DNA of 64,000 bases from Acidiphilium iwatense (GCF_021556475.1 NZ_JAKGBZ010000015.1:1-64000); one strand, 5' to 3'; positions 24,962 to 34,804 are shown, counted from the stretch's first letter. Program-made: numbers and translations. Notes: generated by a model not told the origin, from the letters alone.

Positions 24962-27900
24962 TCACGGCCTGCCCGTCCCGGGTTCGGCGAACGGCGTGTC
25001 GTCTCCGGTCCACGTGGCGGCGAGCGCCAGCCTTGCCAGCGCCGGGAGCGACGCCGCGCCCGTCTTGTCCATGATCGCGGCGCGATGGGCCTCGACCGTG
25101 CGCTGGCTGATGCCGAGATCGGCAGCGATGTTTTTGTTCGGATACCCGGCGAGGATCATCTCCATGATCTCGCGCTACCGCGCCGTCAGGCCGGCGATGC
25201 GCCGCGCCGCGTCCTCCCGCCAGGCGGAACGTTTGGTCGCGTTGCTCATCTGTTCGAGCGCGTGGTCGATGCTGGCGAGCAGGTCGCCGCTTCCGATCGG
25301 TTTTTCGATGAAATCCAGCGCCCCCGCCTTCATCGCCCGAACCGCCGTCGGCACGTCGCTGCTGCCGGTCATCATGATGACCGGCAGCCGATACCCCGCC
25401 TCGTGAAGGTGCGCCAGCAGATCGAGCCCGCTCATGCCGGGCAGGTAGGCGTCCAGCAGAAGGCAGACGGCACCGCCCGAATGGTAGGCATCGAGGAACG
25501 CTTCGCAACTGGCATAGGTTTTGACGGTCCTGCCCTCGCGTTCGAGAGCCGCGCGAAGTGCCTCACGGACGCCGGGGTTATCGTCCACGATACAGATGGG
25601 TGGGGCTGATCCGGCACCGGCCGCCACGGGTGGCGATTGTGGTGCCGGCCGCGGCGCGGCGAGCAGACGCTGGATGGCGCTGGTCAGTGCGGTCAGTCGC
25701 ACCGGCTTGTGGAGCGCCACGCAGTCCTCGCCGGCAATGTTGCGCAGGGCGTCGGTCGAGATATCGCCGGTCAGGAGAATTGCCGGCACCGGGCGGCGCA
25801 GCCGCTGCCGCAGCGTGGCCGCAAGCTGCAAGCCGTTGACGTTGCCGGGCAGGTTGTAGTCGGTGAGGATGAGGTCCGGCTGGAGCCGTTCGCGCGCCAC
25901 CAGGGCGAGGGCGGCAGCGCCGTCTCGCGCGGCCGCCGTACGGTGTCCAGCCTCGGTGAGAAACAGGTCGAGCAGGGAGCGAATCTTGGGATCGTCCTCG
26001 ACGATCAGGATCGTGCCGGTGTGGCTGTCCGATGCGGCGATATCTCCCGCTTTCTGCCGGCGCGCGTGTTGCGGTAGCGTCTCGTACGGCGGCAATGCGA
26101 CCTCGATGGCGAAGACCGAGCCTTTGCCGGGGCGGGACCGCACCTGTACCCGATGTCCCAGCAGGTCCGCCAGCCGCTGCACGATCGACAAACCAAGGCC
26201 GAGACCCCGGCTGTATTCCCGCGCCGCATTGTCGATCTGGTGGTATTCCTGGAAAATCGCCGAGAGTTCGGCTTCGGGAATGCCGATACCCGCGTCCCAG
26301 ATCTCGATACGCAGCGTTCCGCCGTGCCGGCGGCACCCGAGCAGGATTTTACCGTGCCTGGTATATTTCAGCGCGTTCGACAGCAGGTTGCGGACCATCT
26401 GTTCAAGCAGATGCGGATCGCTTCGGATCGAAAGACCGCACGGCACCACGCGCAGAGTCAGCCCTTGCGCCTTCGCCAGATAGGCGAACTCGTCGTCCAG
26501 CCGTCCGAGCAGACCGCCGATCGGGAAATCGACCAGGTCGGCATGCACGGCGCCCGCCTCGATCTGGTTGATATCGAGCAGGGTGTTCAACATGCTCAGC
26601 ATCGCGTCCAGGGTCTGGCCCAGCTTTGTGGTAAGGTCCCGCGGAATGTCGCCCTGCCCCTGTTTCTCCAGCATGCCCTGGATCAGAACCAGGGTCTGCA
26701 GCGGCTGGCGCAGATCATGGCTGGCGGCGGCGAGAAATCGCGACTTCGCGCGATTGGCGAGTTCGGCTTGGTGCTTGGCCGCCGCCAGCGCATCCGCCAC
26801 ATGCCGGCGCTCGGTAATATCGGTGAAGGTGATCACCACGCCCCCCACCCCGCCATCATGGGTGCGATACGGCAATATCCGGCGGTTGAACCACGCGCCT
26901 TGCCGCGCCTCGATCTCGCGCTCGATCGGCGTCAGGCTGTCCAGCACGGAAGTCGCGTCGCCCAGAAGGGTATTGTCGTTGGTGAGCGATCGCAGATCGG
27001 CCAGCTTGCGCCCGATATCGCCTGGGATCACGTTGAACAGCGCCTTCGTGGCAGGGGTGAAGAAGCGGATGTTCAGATCGCGATCGAGAAACAGGGTCGC
27101 GATGTCCGTGCTGTAGAGCACGTTCTGCAGATCGTCCGAAATGATGCGCTGGCGTTCCAGGGTTTCCTGCAACTGGCCGTTGAGCGCGGTCAGTTCCTCG
27201 TTGAGCGACTGCAACTCCTCCTTCGAGGTCAGCAATTCCTCATTGGTGGACTGGAATTCCTCGTTGGCGGACAACGCCTCTTCGTGGATGGCCTTCTGGT
27301 CCTGCGAGGCGAGTTCCAGATTGCGGATCGCGCCGCGAAGCTCGGCCTGGGTCGCGGCCAGTTCATGTTCCAACTCGGCGACGCGCGGATCGGCGGACGA
27401 TCCGGGGGGCGCGGTTTTCTCGCGTGCCCGCGCCGGCGCCTCGACGAAGCAGACCAGAAATAGTGGCTCACCCTCGTTCGGCACCGGCTGCACATCGATG
27501 TCGAACGCCACCTTGCTGCCGTTCGCCGCGAAACTGCCTCCGGCGATGACGATGCGGGCATTGTGTTCCATCGCCCGGTGGATTGCCGAGCGTAGCTTGG
27601 TGCGCATGCCCTGCCCCGTCATCGCCAGCAGATCATGGGAGGGATGGCCGGGTGCGATCCGCAGATAGCGGTCGATCGGGCCCAGCGAATACAGGGTTTC
27701 ATTCTTTTGGTTGATCAGCACCGCCGCGGGTGCGTGGGTTTCCAGCACCAGGCGCCGGCACAATTCGGCGAAGCCGGCCTGGCGGGTCGGCGAGCGTTCC
27801 TGTGCCTGTCCATGTCCGTGGCCCGGCTGGGTCAGCGCGCGTGCGCCAGGGCCGAAGCCGATCGAAAAATCGATCTCGCCCGGCCGCCTGCGCCCGACAT

Positions 27901-28994
27901 GCCGATACAGCCGCTCCGGCTTCGAAATCACCTCGAACCGCTGGTCGGCGCCGTTGATCGTTTCCGAACGGCCGAGCAGAAGGACCCCGCCTTCGCGCAG
28001 CCCGAAATGGAACATCGAAATCACCTTCGCCTGTGCTTCCGGGCGCAGATAGATCAGCAGGTTGCGGCACGATATCAGATCGAGGCGCGAAAACGGCGGG
28101 GTCGCGGAAAAAACTGGTGACGTTGATCAGCAAGTCGCGGGCCAGCAGATCGAGTTCGGTCTTGTCGGTCTGCAATCGCTGGAGGTAGCGCCCGCTGTCG
28201 GCGGGCTTGATCGCCGCCAGGGCCATCCGCCGCTCGATCCTGCGCTGCAGCGTGCCCGGCTTGTAGAGGGTAAAATCATGCGCCGTCCTGCTGCGCAGAA
28301 GTCCGATGATGTCGGCAAGCCAGGGCGCCGGCGCGGCGTGCGGCTGTGCCTTCGGGGCCGACTCACCTTCCGGCTCGCTTGGCGGGACGGGATGGGTGCG
28401 CAGCCGGGCCAGCGCCGCGGGAATTTTCGCCACCGCGAGCACCTGATCGACCACGCCGGCGGTGATGGCGCTTCGCGGCATGCCGTCATAGGCGGCTTCC
28501 TCGGGGGCCTGCGCGATGACCCGCCCACCCTTCATCCGTATTTGCTTGGCCCCGGCGCAGCCATCGCTGCCGGTTCCCGACAGGATGACGCATACCGCGC
28601 GGGCGCCGTATGCATCCGCCATCGATTGCAGCAGATGGTCGAACGGCAACCGTGCCCCATGGCGCGCCTGCGGGCGTGACAGATGCACCACGCCGCCACC
28701 GACCGTCAGATAAGCGCCGGGCGGAATCACGTAAAGCTTGTCTGGTTCGACCGCCATGCCGTCGGTCGCCTGACGCACCTGCATCGCGGTATGGCTGGCC
28801 AGGAGCTCGACCAGCATGCTCTCATGGGTGGGGTCGAGATGCTGGACCAGAATCAACGCCATGCCGTGACCGGCGGGCAGTGCGTCGAGCAGTTTGCGGC
28901 ACGCATCCAGGCCGCCGGCCGACGCCCCGATGCCGACCACGGGGAAGCCGGCGTCGTCTCGCCCGCCTTCAGGTGTGCTGGCCGACGCGATCAT
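24962..28994 (-). pseudogene. Giant CheB-CheR-PAS-histidine kinase-REC-REC-HTH hybrid, doubly broken
   Basis: From ATG 28994: CheB methylesterase (VGIGASAGG, VQHLDP, LSGTGSDG), then the CheR N-terminus ending at VTSFFRDPAVF near 28100. There the frame breaks and jumps to PPFSRLDLISCRNLLIYL in another frame (28090), so the SAM-binding core of CheR is missing. The new frame (to 25175) holds the CheR end, a long coiled-coil, PAS, HisKA (AASHDLRQPLQ), HATPase (GLGLGLSIVQRLADLLGH), a receiver (ILTDYNLPG) and a second FixJ-like receiver (LLLDAYLPGMSG). A TAG at 25177-25175 then interrupts the frame; beyond it the LuxR-type HTH (NIAADLGISQRTVEAHR) continues in frame to 24962. The ancestor would sense, phosphorylate and bind DNA in one chain. 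The piece 25175-28024 might still be translated. Confidence 0.85.
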
Positions 28995-29119
28995 GACGAA
29001 GCTATCCGAGTTTAGAACATGAAGGCATTCGACATCAAAATAATCGCTTTCGACAAGAAAATTAATCGATATGACGATTATGGCGGCGAAGCAAACCGAA
29101 ACGGCGCCGGTTACCGGGG

Positions 29120-29219
29120 GCTGGCACACCCATCGCGCCGCAGACCCTCGATTCTGAAAATCGCATTCTTCGAGCCCCGCCGCGGCGAAGCGCCCGTGCG
29201 TCCATGATCGAGCATGCCG
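29120..29219 (-). pseudogene. Fragments of merP (5' end) and merR (3' end)
   Basis: 29120-29170 aligns with 23317-23367 (start of merP; about 7 mismatches in 51), reading KNAIFRIEGLRRDGCAS, with the first metal cysteine changed to Arg and no start codon. 29199-29219 aligns with 23471-23491, the part of merR encoding ACSIMDAL, with one mismatch. The middle of merR is missing. These fragments lie between the broken hybrid kinase and the APC permease, and with the fragments at 23982-24176 they outline a second, eroded metal cassette. The rest of 28995-29271 has no gene. Confidence 0.75.
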
Positions 29220-29271
29220 ACAGCCGCCCTGTTCAGAGCGGCTGTCTCATCTATCTACGTCAGCCCCATAT

Positions 29272-30678
29272 TTATTCGGGCCCCCGCAGCGTCCAAGCGC
29301 CGCGGCGGCGCAGCACGGCCAGGTAATAGATTCCGGCGGCGACCGCGATGCCGATCGTGGTCAGCAGGCTCGGCCGCCCGATCACCGGGTCGAGATAATT
29401 GGCATAGATCACGTAGCCCAGCACCAGCAGCGCCGCGACGGGAGCGAGCGGGAAGAACGGCATTTTATAATGGGCGTGCGCCGTGCTGCCGCGCATCCGT
29501 CCGAGGATCGCCGCGATGCAGAGCGATCCATAGACGAAGATGATCCCGGTGCCGGTGACGACGAACAGGACGTTCTCGTTCACGAAGCACGCCGCCACCG
29601 AAAAACCGCCGCAGATCAGCGTCGCGATCCAGGGCGAATGGAATTTCAGGTGGATTTTGCTCAGGGCGCGGTCGATGGCCGGCGCCCACACCGAATCGCG
29701 GCCGGTGCTGAACAGGATACGCGCGGATTGCAGCGTGGTGGCGATGACCGCGTTGAAAATCGCCAGGGCAACGCCAAGGCTGATGATGGTATTGATCTCG
29801 CTGCCGCCCCTGCTGACGATGAAATCCCCGAACATGTTCGATGAGCCAAGCAGCGCCTTGAGGTCGGGCGCACCCAGAAGAACCGCGGTCAGCGGCACCA
29901 GCTCCGCGAGAACGGTGATGACGAGCGCCCAGAGGATCGCACGGGCGATGTGCCGTGGCGCATCGTGGGTTTCCTCGCCGAAATACACCGCGGACCCGTA
30001 GCCGTTATAAGCGAAGATCGCGATCGAGGTTGCCATGCCGATGCTGGCGAGCGGCGCTGCGATCAGATGCCCATGGCTCAACAGCACAGGATGCGTGATG
30101 AGGCTGGCGAGCGGCCGGCTGACATGCAGGAATCCCAGCACGACCAGAACGATCAGCGCCAATATTTCCAGCAGCAGGAACAGTCCGGTAATCACCGCGT
30201 TGGTGCGGATATTCAGAATCGCGATGATTGTGGTCGAAACAATGGTGGCAACGGCGGTCCAGACCACCGACAGATGGGGAAACAGAACGCTCAGATAGGT
30301 GCTGACGCCGAGCGCCAGAACCGCCGGAATCAAAATGCTGCCGACGAGCAGGATACCCAGAACGATGAAGCCGGCGAACGGGCCGACCACCCGTCCGACG
30401 ATCGCATACTCGCCGCCCGTCAACGGAAACGCCGAAGACAGCTCGGCGTAAACAAGAGCCATGAAAACCCCGACAATCGCGGCGAGAACCATGCTCAGAA
30501 ACGCGCCGGAACCGCTCGTCTGCATGATGCCCGGCACGATGATGAAGACAGAGGATGCCGGGGTCACCGAAGACAGGGTGATGAACAGCACCCCCAGAAC
30601 CTTCATGCCGCGCTTCAGGTTTCCAGCAGGCACCCATGCGGGTGCATCCTTGTCGATCGCGTCTTCGATCAAAGCCAT
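29272..30678 (-). CDS. APC-family amino acid permease
   Basis: 468 residues, 12 membrane helices, with the APC consensus near the N-terminus (SSVTPASSVFIIVPGIMQTSGSG, helix 1 unwound region) and FPLTGGEYAIVGRVVGPFAG in helix 3. The start follows GGGAGGT. It imports or exchanges amino acids or amines. It is on the same strand as, and 61 bases downstream of, the DmpA-type peptidase, so it might move amino acids released from peptides, or the peptides' beta-amino acids. Substrate not determinable. Confidence 0.88.
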   Translation of the reverse strand: MALIEDAIDKDAPAWVPAGNLKRGMKVLGVLFITLSSVTPASSVFIIVPGIMQTSGSGAFLSMVLAAIVGVFMALVYAELSSAFPLTGGEYAIVGRVVGPFAGFIVLGILLVGSILIPAVLALGVSTYLSVLFPHLSVVWTAVATIVSTTIIAILNIRTNAVITGLFLLLEILALIVLVVLGFLHVSRPLASLITHPVLLSHGHLIAAPLASIGMATSIAIFAYNGYGSAVYFGEETHDAPRHIARAILWALVITVLAELVPLTAVLLGAPDLKALLGSSNMFGDFIVSRGGSEINTIISLGVALAIFNAVIATTLQSARILFSTGRDSVWAPAIDRALSKIHLKFHSPWIATLICGGFSVAACFVNENVLFVVTGTGIIFVYGSLCIAAILGRMRGSTAHAHYKMPFFPLAPVAALLVLGYVIYANYLDPVIGRPSLLTTIGIAVAAGIYYLAVLRRRGAWTLRGPE

Positions 30679-30739
30679 TTTTACCTCCCGTTGGATAGTC
30701 TTTTAGTCTTTTATCTGTCGTCCGTTCTAACGGTTCGTT

Positions 30740-31843
30740 TCAATGCGCCCCGGCCGTCGGACCGCGCTGCATCAAGACACACGAAGCCAATCGATCGGGA
30801 TCGATCGCGTGCACCACGCGCCCGTCTTTTCCAGTCATGGTTTCGGCGGCGAGCAGCGCATTGAGAATCGCTTCATCGACGCTCTCGACCGTCGCGATGA
30901 AAAGCCCGTCCAGATCGTCATTGGCGATCGCATCGAACCGCAGCAGCGCCGGCTCCGGCACTTCGCCGGGATCGTTCGCCGTCGAAAAGGCGATGAATAT
31001 ATCGCCGGAATTGTTGCCGGACGGCGTGCCGCCGCGGCCGATCCCCAATGAGGCGCGTCGCGCCAGACGCTGGAGCTGCGTCGGCAGCAGCGGCGCATCC
31101 GTCGCGATCGCGACGATGATGGAGCCGCGTTCGGCGGACCAGAAACTGTTCTCCGGCAGCATCTCCCCGACCGGCACGCCACAAACGTTGAGCCAGGGCC
31201 GCAATCCGTGATTCGCCTGCACCAGCACGCCGAGCCGGTAGGTCCCTGCCCTGGTCGTCACGACCCGCGACGCCGTGCCGGTACCCGCCTTGAACTCGTA
31301 CGCGATCATTCCGGTGCCGCCGCCGACATTGCCTTCCGCCACCGGCCCGGATGCCGCCGTATCGATCGCCCGGAGCACATGCTCCTCGCGCAGATGAAGC
31401 CCGGCGATATCGTTCAGCCATCCGTCGAAGGTCTCGCCGACGACCGGCAGCGGCCAATGGGTATTGCCGACTTTCTCGGGAAAATGCCGCACGAGCCAGC
31501 GCAGCGTGGCATGGTGCGCGATGCCGAGCGAAAACGTATTGGTGATGGTGATCGGCCCGGTGAACCACCCGGCCTCCTTGATCCAATGGCAGCCGGTCAG
31601 TTCCCCGTTGCCGTTCATGGCGAAAGTCCCGGCCCAGACCGGATGCAAAAGCGCGTCGCGCTGGCGCGGCAAGATCGCGGTCACGCCGGTCCTGATACCG
31701 GCATCGTCGTTGATCAGCGTGGTGAAGCCGACGGAAACGCCGGGAATGTCGGTAATGGCATTCAACCGTCCGGGTGTGCCCGGCAGCGGCAAACCGATGT
31801 CCCGTGCGCGCCGGCACGGGGCGGGAGATAATAAACTTGACAT
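30740..31843 (-). CDS. P1-family (DmpA/BapA-type) beta-aminopeptidase
   Basis: 367 residues of the Ntn-like DmpA family, which self-cleave before a nucleophilic serine. The cleavage site is visible in TPSGNNSGDIFIAF (about residue 275), with the serine after NN. Other family segments: ITDIPGVSVGFTTL near residue 30 and GNVGGGTGMIAYEFKAGTGTAS near residue 175. Members release N-terminal D-amino acids or beta-amino acids from small peptides. No signal peptide is obvious. An omega-amino acid aminotransferase nearby (35842-37167) would suit beta-alanine released by this enzyme. Confidence 0.88.
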   Translation of the reverse strand: MSSLLSPAPCRRARDIGLPLPGTPGRLNAITDIPGVSVGFTTLINDDAGIRTGVTAILPRQRDALLHPVWAGTFAMNGNGELTGCHWIKEAGWFTGPITITNTFSLGIAHHATLRWLVRHFPEKVGNTHWPLPVVGETFDGWLNDIAGLHLREEHVLRAIDTAASGPVAEGNVGGGTGMIAYEFKAGTGTASRVVTTRAGTYRLGVLVQANHGLRPWLNVCGVPVGEMLPENSFWSAERGSIIVAIATDAPLLPTQLQRLARRASLGIGRGGTPSGNNSGDIFIAFSTANDPGEVPEPALLRFDAIANDDLDGLFIATVESVDEAILNALLAAETMTGKDGRVVHAIDPDRLASCVLMQRGPTAGAH

Positions 31844-31943
31844 GCCTTCTTTTCAGTCCTCGCTTTTGTCATTACTTCCAGCAAGCTTGGCACTTTGACG
31901 ATGCGCAATGATATTCCCAAAAAGAGGTATCGCGCGATCGCCC

Positions 31944-31965
31944 TTATACCTATTGGAGGGTATAA
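31944..31965. promoter_or_regulatory. Inverted repeat over the LuxR-gene ribosome site
   Basis: TTATACC (31944-31950) and GGTATAA (31959-31965) are perfect arms around an 8-base centre, 3 bases before the ATG at 31969. The Shine-Dalgarno GGAGGG (31955-31960) lies in the loop and right arm. It could be an operator for autoregulation or an RNA hairpin that hides the ribosome site. Confidence 0.45.
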
Positions 31966-31968
31966 TCG

Positions 31969-32763
31969 ATGATGCTGCCGGTGACGGATTTGGCGTTTCA
32001 CCAACGCCTGGGACATCTCGTGGAGCGTCTCGACTCCGGCCAGTTCTGGCCGTCCCTCGCGACCTTCCTGCGCAAGCTGGTCCCGTTCGATTCCTGGGTT
32101 GCCGTGATCTTCCGCGGCGGCTACCCGCCGATCGTGCTTTACGAAGGCGGCGCGGACGAGACCGAGGATACGCTATTCATCGAGTACGTGAACAGCCTCT
32201 ATGTCCTCGACCCGTTCTATCAGTTTTCCCTGACCCGGTTCACGCCCGGATTGTTCCGAATCGACGATGTCGCGCCGGAACATTTCCGGGAGACCGAGTA
32301 TTTTCGCCATTATTTCGTCCATAATGTCGTCGCCGACGAGATCCAGTTTCTGCTTCCCTTGCCCGATCTCGGCGTTTTGTCGCTCTCCCTCGGCGGCCAG
32401 GCGCGATTTACCGATGCCGAAATCGGCGCGCTGTGCCTCTACACGCCATGGCTGCTGCCGCTGATGCGCCAGGCCACATACGCCGACGGCAACGGCGCGC
32501 TGAAATCCTCAAGATTGCAGAACGATCCCGACCAGCTCGTCCGCCTGGAGGATTGGCTGCGCGAGAAAGCCAGGCCGCCGCTGACCGACCGGGAGGTTCA
32601 GACCACCCTGCTCATTCTCGGCGGGCATTCGGCAAAAAGCATTGCCGGCCAGATGGGAATTTCCCCGGAAACGGTAAAAATCCACAAGCGCAATCTCTAC
32701 CGGAAACTGGGCGTATCGTCTCAGGGCGGCATCTTCGCCCAGTTCATCAAGCGATTGGCATAG
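31969..32763 (+). CDS. LuxR-family regulator
   Basis: 264 residues. The first 180 residues form a GAF/autoinducer-like sensor region without clear acyl-homoserine-lactone ligands; the C-terminal 60 residues are a LuxR HTH (LTDREVQTTLLILGGHSAKS then IAGQMGISPETVKIHKRNLY). It is divergent from the peptidase gene, with 125 bases between, and is the obvious candidate to regulate the peptidase-permease pair. Start ATG 31969 or 31972. Confidence 0.82.
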   Translation: MMLPVTDLAFHQRLGHLVERLDSGQFWPSLATFLRKLVPFDSWVAVIFRGGYPPIVLYEGGADETEDTLFIEYVNSLYVLDPFYQFSLTRFTPGLFRIDDVAPEHFRETEYFRHYFVHNVVADEIQFLLPLPDLGVLSLSLGGQARFTDAEIGALCLYTPWLLPLMRQATYADGNGALKSSRLQNDPDQLVRLEDWLREKARPPLTDREVQTTLLILGGHSAKSIAGQMGISPETVKIHKRNLYRKLGVSSQGGIFAQFIKRLA

Positions 32764-32809
32764 ACCACGGCTTATACCAACCGCCGTAGCCTACGACTCA
32801 CGACTGACG

Positions 32810-33005
32810 CTAACTCGTCATTGCGACACCGAGCGTCACGCGAAGGCGTGCATTCGCGTGACGCGAGGGGGAAGCAATCGATTTTTCCATGCACAGCACT
32901 GCAACAAAATGGATTACCTCCGCGTCGTTCCAGCAATCCCTTGGATTGCCGGAACCTTCGACGCTCCGCCACGCCGGCTGCGCCGGCTCGCAATGACGGG
33001 GGGGG
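32810..33005. repeat. Dispersed intergenic repeat, copy 2
   Basis: Starts with TCGTCATTGCGA, then a 12-bp stem (32833-32844 with 32853-32864, loop of 8), then the AATCGATTTTTCCA ... AACAAAATGGATTAC segment shared with 24810-24890, and ends in CTCGCAATGACGG. It fills most of the 269-base gap between the LuxR gene and the ABC ATPase gene, which otherwise holds nothing I recognise. Confidence 0.65.
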
Positions 33006-33032
33006 ATGGGTCATTGTCCAGGCCGGTTGGCT

Positions 33033-33767
33033 TTACGCCGCGAGAATCGCCATCGCCTGCCGCTTGAGATCGAGAAATTCCGGGTCGAGCGTCATGTCCC
33101 AATGGCGCGGGCGCGCCAGCGGCACAACCCGTTCCAGGGCCACCCTGCCCGGCCGCGCGCTCATCACGATCAGCCGGTCGCCGAGCAGGATGGCTTCGTC
33201 GATGTCGTGCGTGATGAACACCACGGTCGCGCGAATCCGCTCCCACAGCCCGAGCAGGAATTGCTGCATGGTATGCCGGGTCTGGGCATCGAGCGCGCCG
33301 AACGGTTCGTCCATCAGCAAAACCCGTGGCCGCATCACCAGCGCGCGCGCGATGGCGACGCGCTGCTGCATTCCCCCCGAAAGTTCGTAGGTGCGATGGT
33401 TCTCGAATCCTTTCAGGCCCATGACCTCGATCAGCTCATCGACCCGCGCCCAATCGATCGATCGCGCGGACTTCATGCGCAGGCCGAAGGCGATATTGTC
33501 GCGCAGCGACAGCCACGGATAGAGCCCCGCCTGCTGAAACACCACCACGCGATCCGGCCCCGGCCTGGTGACATTCGAACCGTCCAGCGTCAGCCGGCCG
33601 GCACTGGGCGGCGTCAATCCCGCCAGCATGTTCAGCAGCGTCGATTTGCCGCATCCCGAAGAGCCGAGAATGGTCACGAAGGTGGCATCCTCGATCGTCA
33701 GCGACACATCGTCGAGCACGCGCAACGGGCCGAAATCCTTGCAGACGCGATCAACCAGAATTGGCAT
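33033..33767 (-). CDS. ABC transporter ATPase, TauB/SsuB type
   Basis: 244 residues. Walker A GSSGCGKSTLL (about residues 35-45), Q-loop VVFQQAGLYPW, signature LSGGMQQRVAIARAL (about residues 128-142), Walker B VLLMDEPFGALD, and switch histidine FITHDIDEA. This is the nitrate/sulfonate/taurine class. Third gene of a permease - binding protein - ATPase operon, 11 bases after the binding protein gene. Confidence 0.9.
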   Translation of the reverse strand: MPILVDRVCKDFGPLRVLDDVSLTIEDATFVTILGSSGCGKSTLLNMLAGLTPPSAGRLTLDGSNVTRPGPDRVVVFQQAGLYPWLSLRDNIAFGLRMKSARSIDWARVDELIEVMGLKGFENHRTYELSGGMQQRVAIARALVMRPRVLLMDEPFGALDAQTRHTMQQFLLGLWERIRATVVFITHDIDEAILLGDRLIVMSARPGRVALERVVPLARPRHWDMTLDPEFLDLKRQAMAILAA

Positions 33768-33778
33768 CGGCGCCGCCC

Positions 33779-34789
33779 CTACTGCGCCGCCGCGGCGAAG
33801 CGCGGCTCGACCGCTTCGGCCGGGTTTTTCGGCAGAGACGTGATCCGGCCGATCTTCAGCAGGACCTTGGCGGTATTCTCAAGCGTCTTGGTCGTGGCCG
33901 AATTAGCAACATTGCTGCCGGAGCCGAGCACATTCTGGGTCGTCTGATCCTTGGCGGAGAAAATCTGATATCCCGCCAGCTCGGATTTCGCGACCGGCAG
34001 GGTAACGCCCGCGGCTTTCGCCATGATCGCCAGCGCCTTCTTGGGATGCTGCTTCGTATAGGTCACGCCCTGATCGAGCGCGCGAACGAAATCGGTGGCC
34101 AGCTTCGGATGTGCCGCAACCCATTTGGTGTCGGCGATGCAGATATTGTAGGATGAGGCATCGGGCGGCAACTCGGCATCGGTCTTGAGCACGCGCCCGC
34201 CGAGCCCGCGCAGCGCGTCGAAAACCGGGTCCCAGACGATCGCGGCATCGATGCTTTTGGTGGTCCAGGCGACGCGCATTTCCGGCGGCGACATGTTGAG
34301 CTGGCGCACGCTGCCGAACGGCACACCGGCTTCGGCCAGAAACGTCGCCAGTTCGAACGAGGATTGCGAGCCCTCGGCGATCGCGATCTTCCTGCCCTTC
34401 AGATCGGCGACAGTCTTGATCCCCTTTCCCGGCCGCACGACGATTCCCGCCGCCGTCGTATAGCGCTCCTGATTGAACACGATGGCGAGCGGCAGGCCCT
34501 GCGAAATTCCCGCGACGAACGGCGGCACGCCGAGCCCGCACATGAATTGCAGGCTGTTCGACGCCAGGGCGCTCATCGCCGCCGGGCCGGACGCGAAGAA
34601 TTTCAATGTCACGTTTGCCGGAATCGTCTTCTGGAACAGGCCGAGCGACTGGGTCACCATGTAGGGATCGGCGCCGTTATTCTCATAACCGATGACCACG
34701 CGCGGTTTCGCCGCATAGGCGGCTCCCAACCCGCCGATCATTGTCGCCGCCGTCAGGCTTGCAAGGAGAATTTTACGCGATGCCGTCAT
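33779..34789 (-). CDS. ABC transporter substrate-binding protein, TauA/SsuA type
   Basis: 336 residues with a signal peptide (about residues 1-26, ending AAYA-AKP). The fold is NMT1/TauA-like: VVIGYENNGADPYMVTQSLG at the start of the mature chain, DLKGRKIAIAEGSQSSF near residue 135 and LNMSPPEMRVAWTTKSIDAA near residue 170. It binds the ligand in the periplasm. TauA resemblance and the sulfonate genes elsewhere in the window favour taurine or an alkanesulfonate; nitrile, pyrimidine or thiamine precursors are possible for this family. AGGAGA precedes the ATG. Confidence 0.85.
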   Translation of the reverse strand: MTASRKILLASLTAATMIGGLGAAYAAKPRVVIGYENNGADPYMVTQSLGLFQKTIPANVTLKFFASGPAAMSALASNSLQFMCGLGVPPFVAGISQGLPLAIVFNQERYTTAAGIVVRPGKGIKTVADLKGRKIAIAEGSQSSFELATFLAEAGVPFGSVRQLNMSPPEMRVAWTTKSIDAAIVWDPVFDALRGLGGRVLKTDAELPPDASSYNICIADTKWVAAHPKLATDFVRALDQGVTYTKQHPKKALAIMAKAAGVTLPVAKSELAGYQIFSAKDQTTQNVLGSGSNVANSATTKTLENTAKVLLKIGRITSLPKNPAEAVEPRFAAAAQ

Positions 34790-34804
34790 GATGATCTCCT
34801 ATTG

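Noticed and set aside
26153-27463. 436-codon plus-strand frame inside the hybrid kinase gene
   Set aside because: Antisense shadow of conserved PAS/kinase coding sequence; composition is typical of GC-rich reverse frames and no domain is recognisable.
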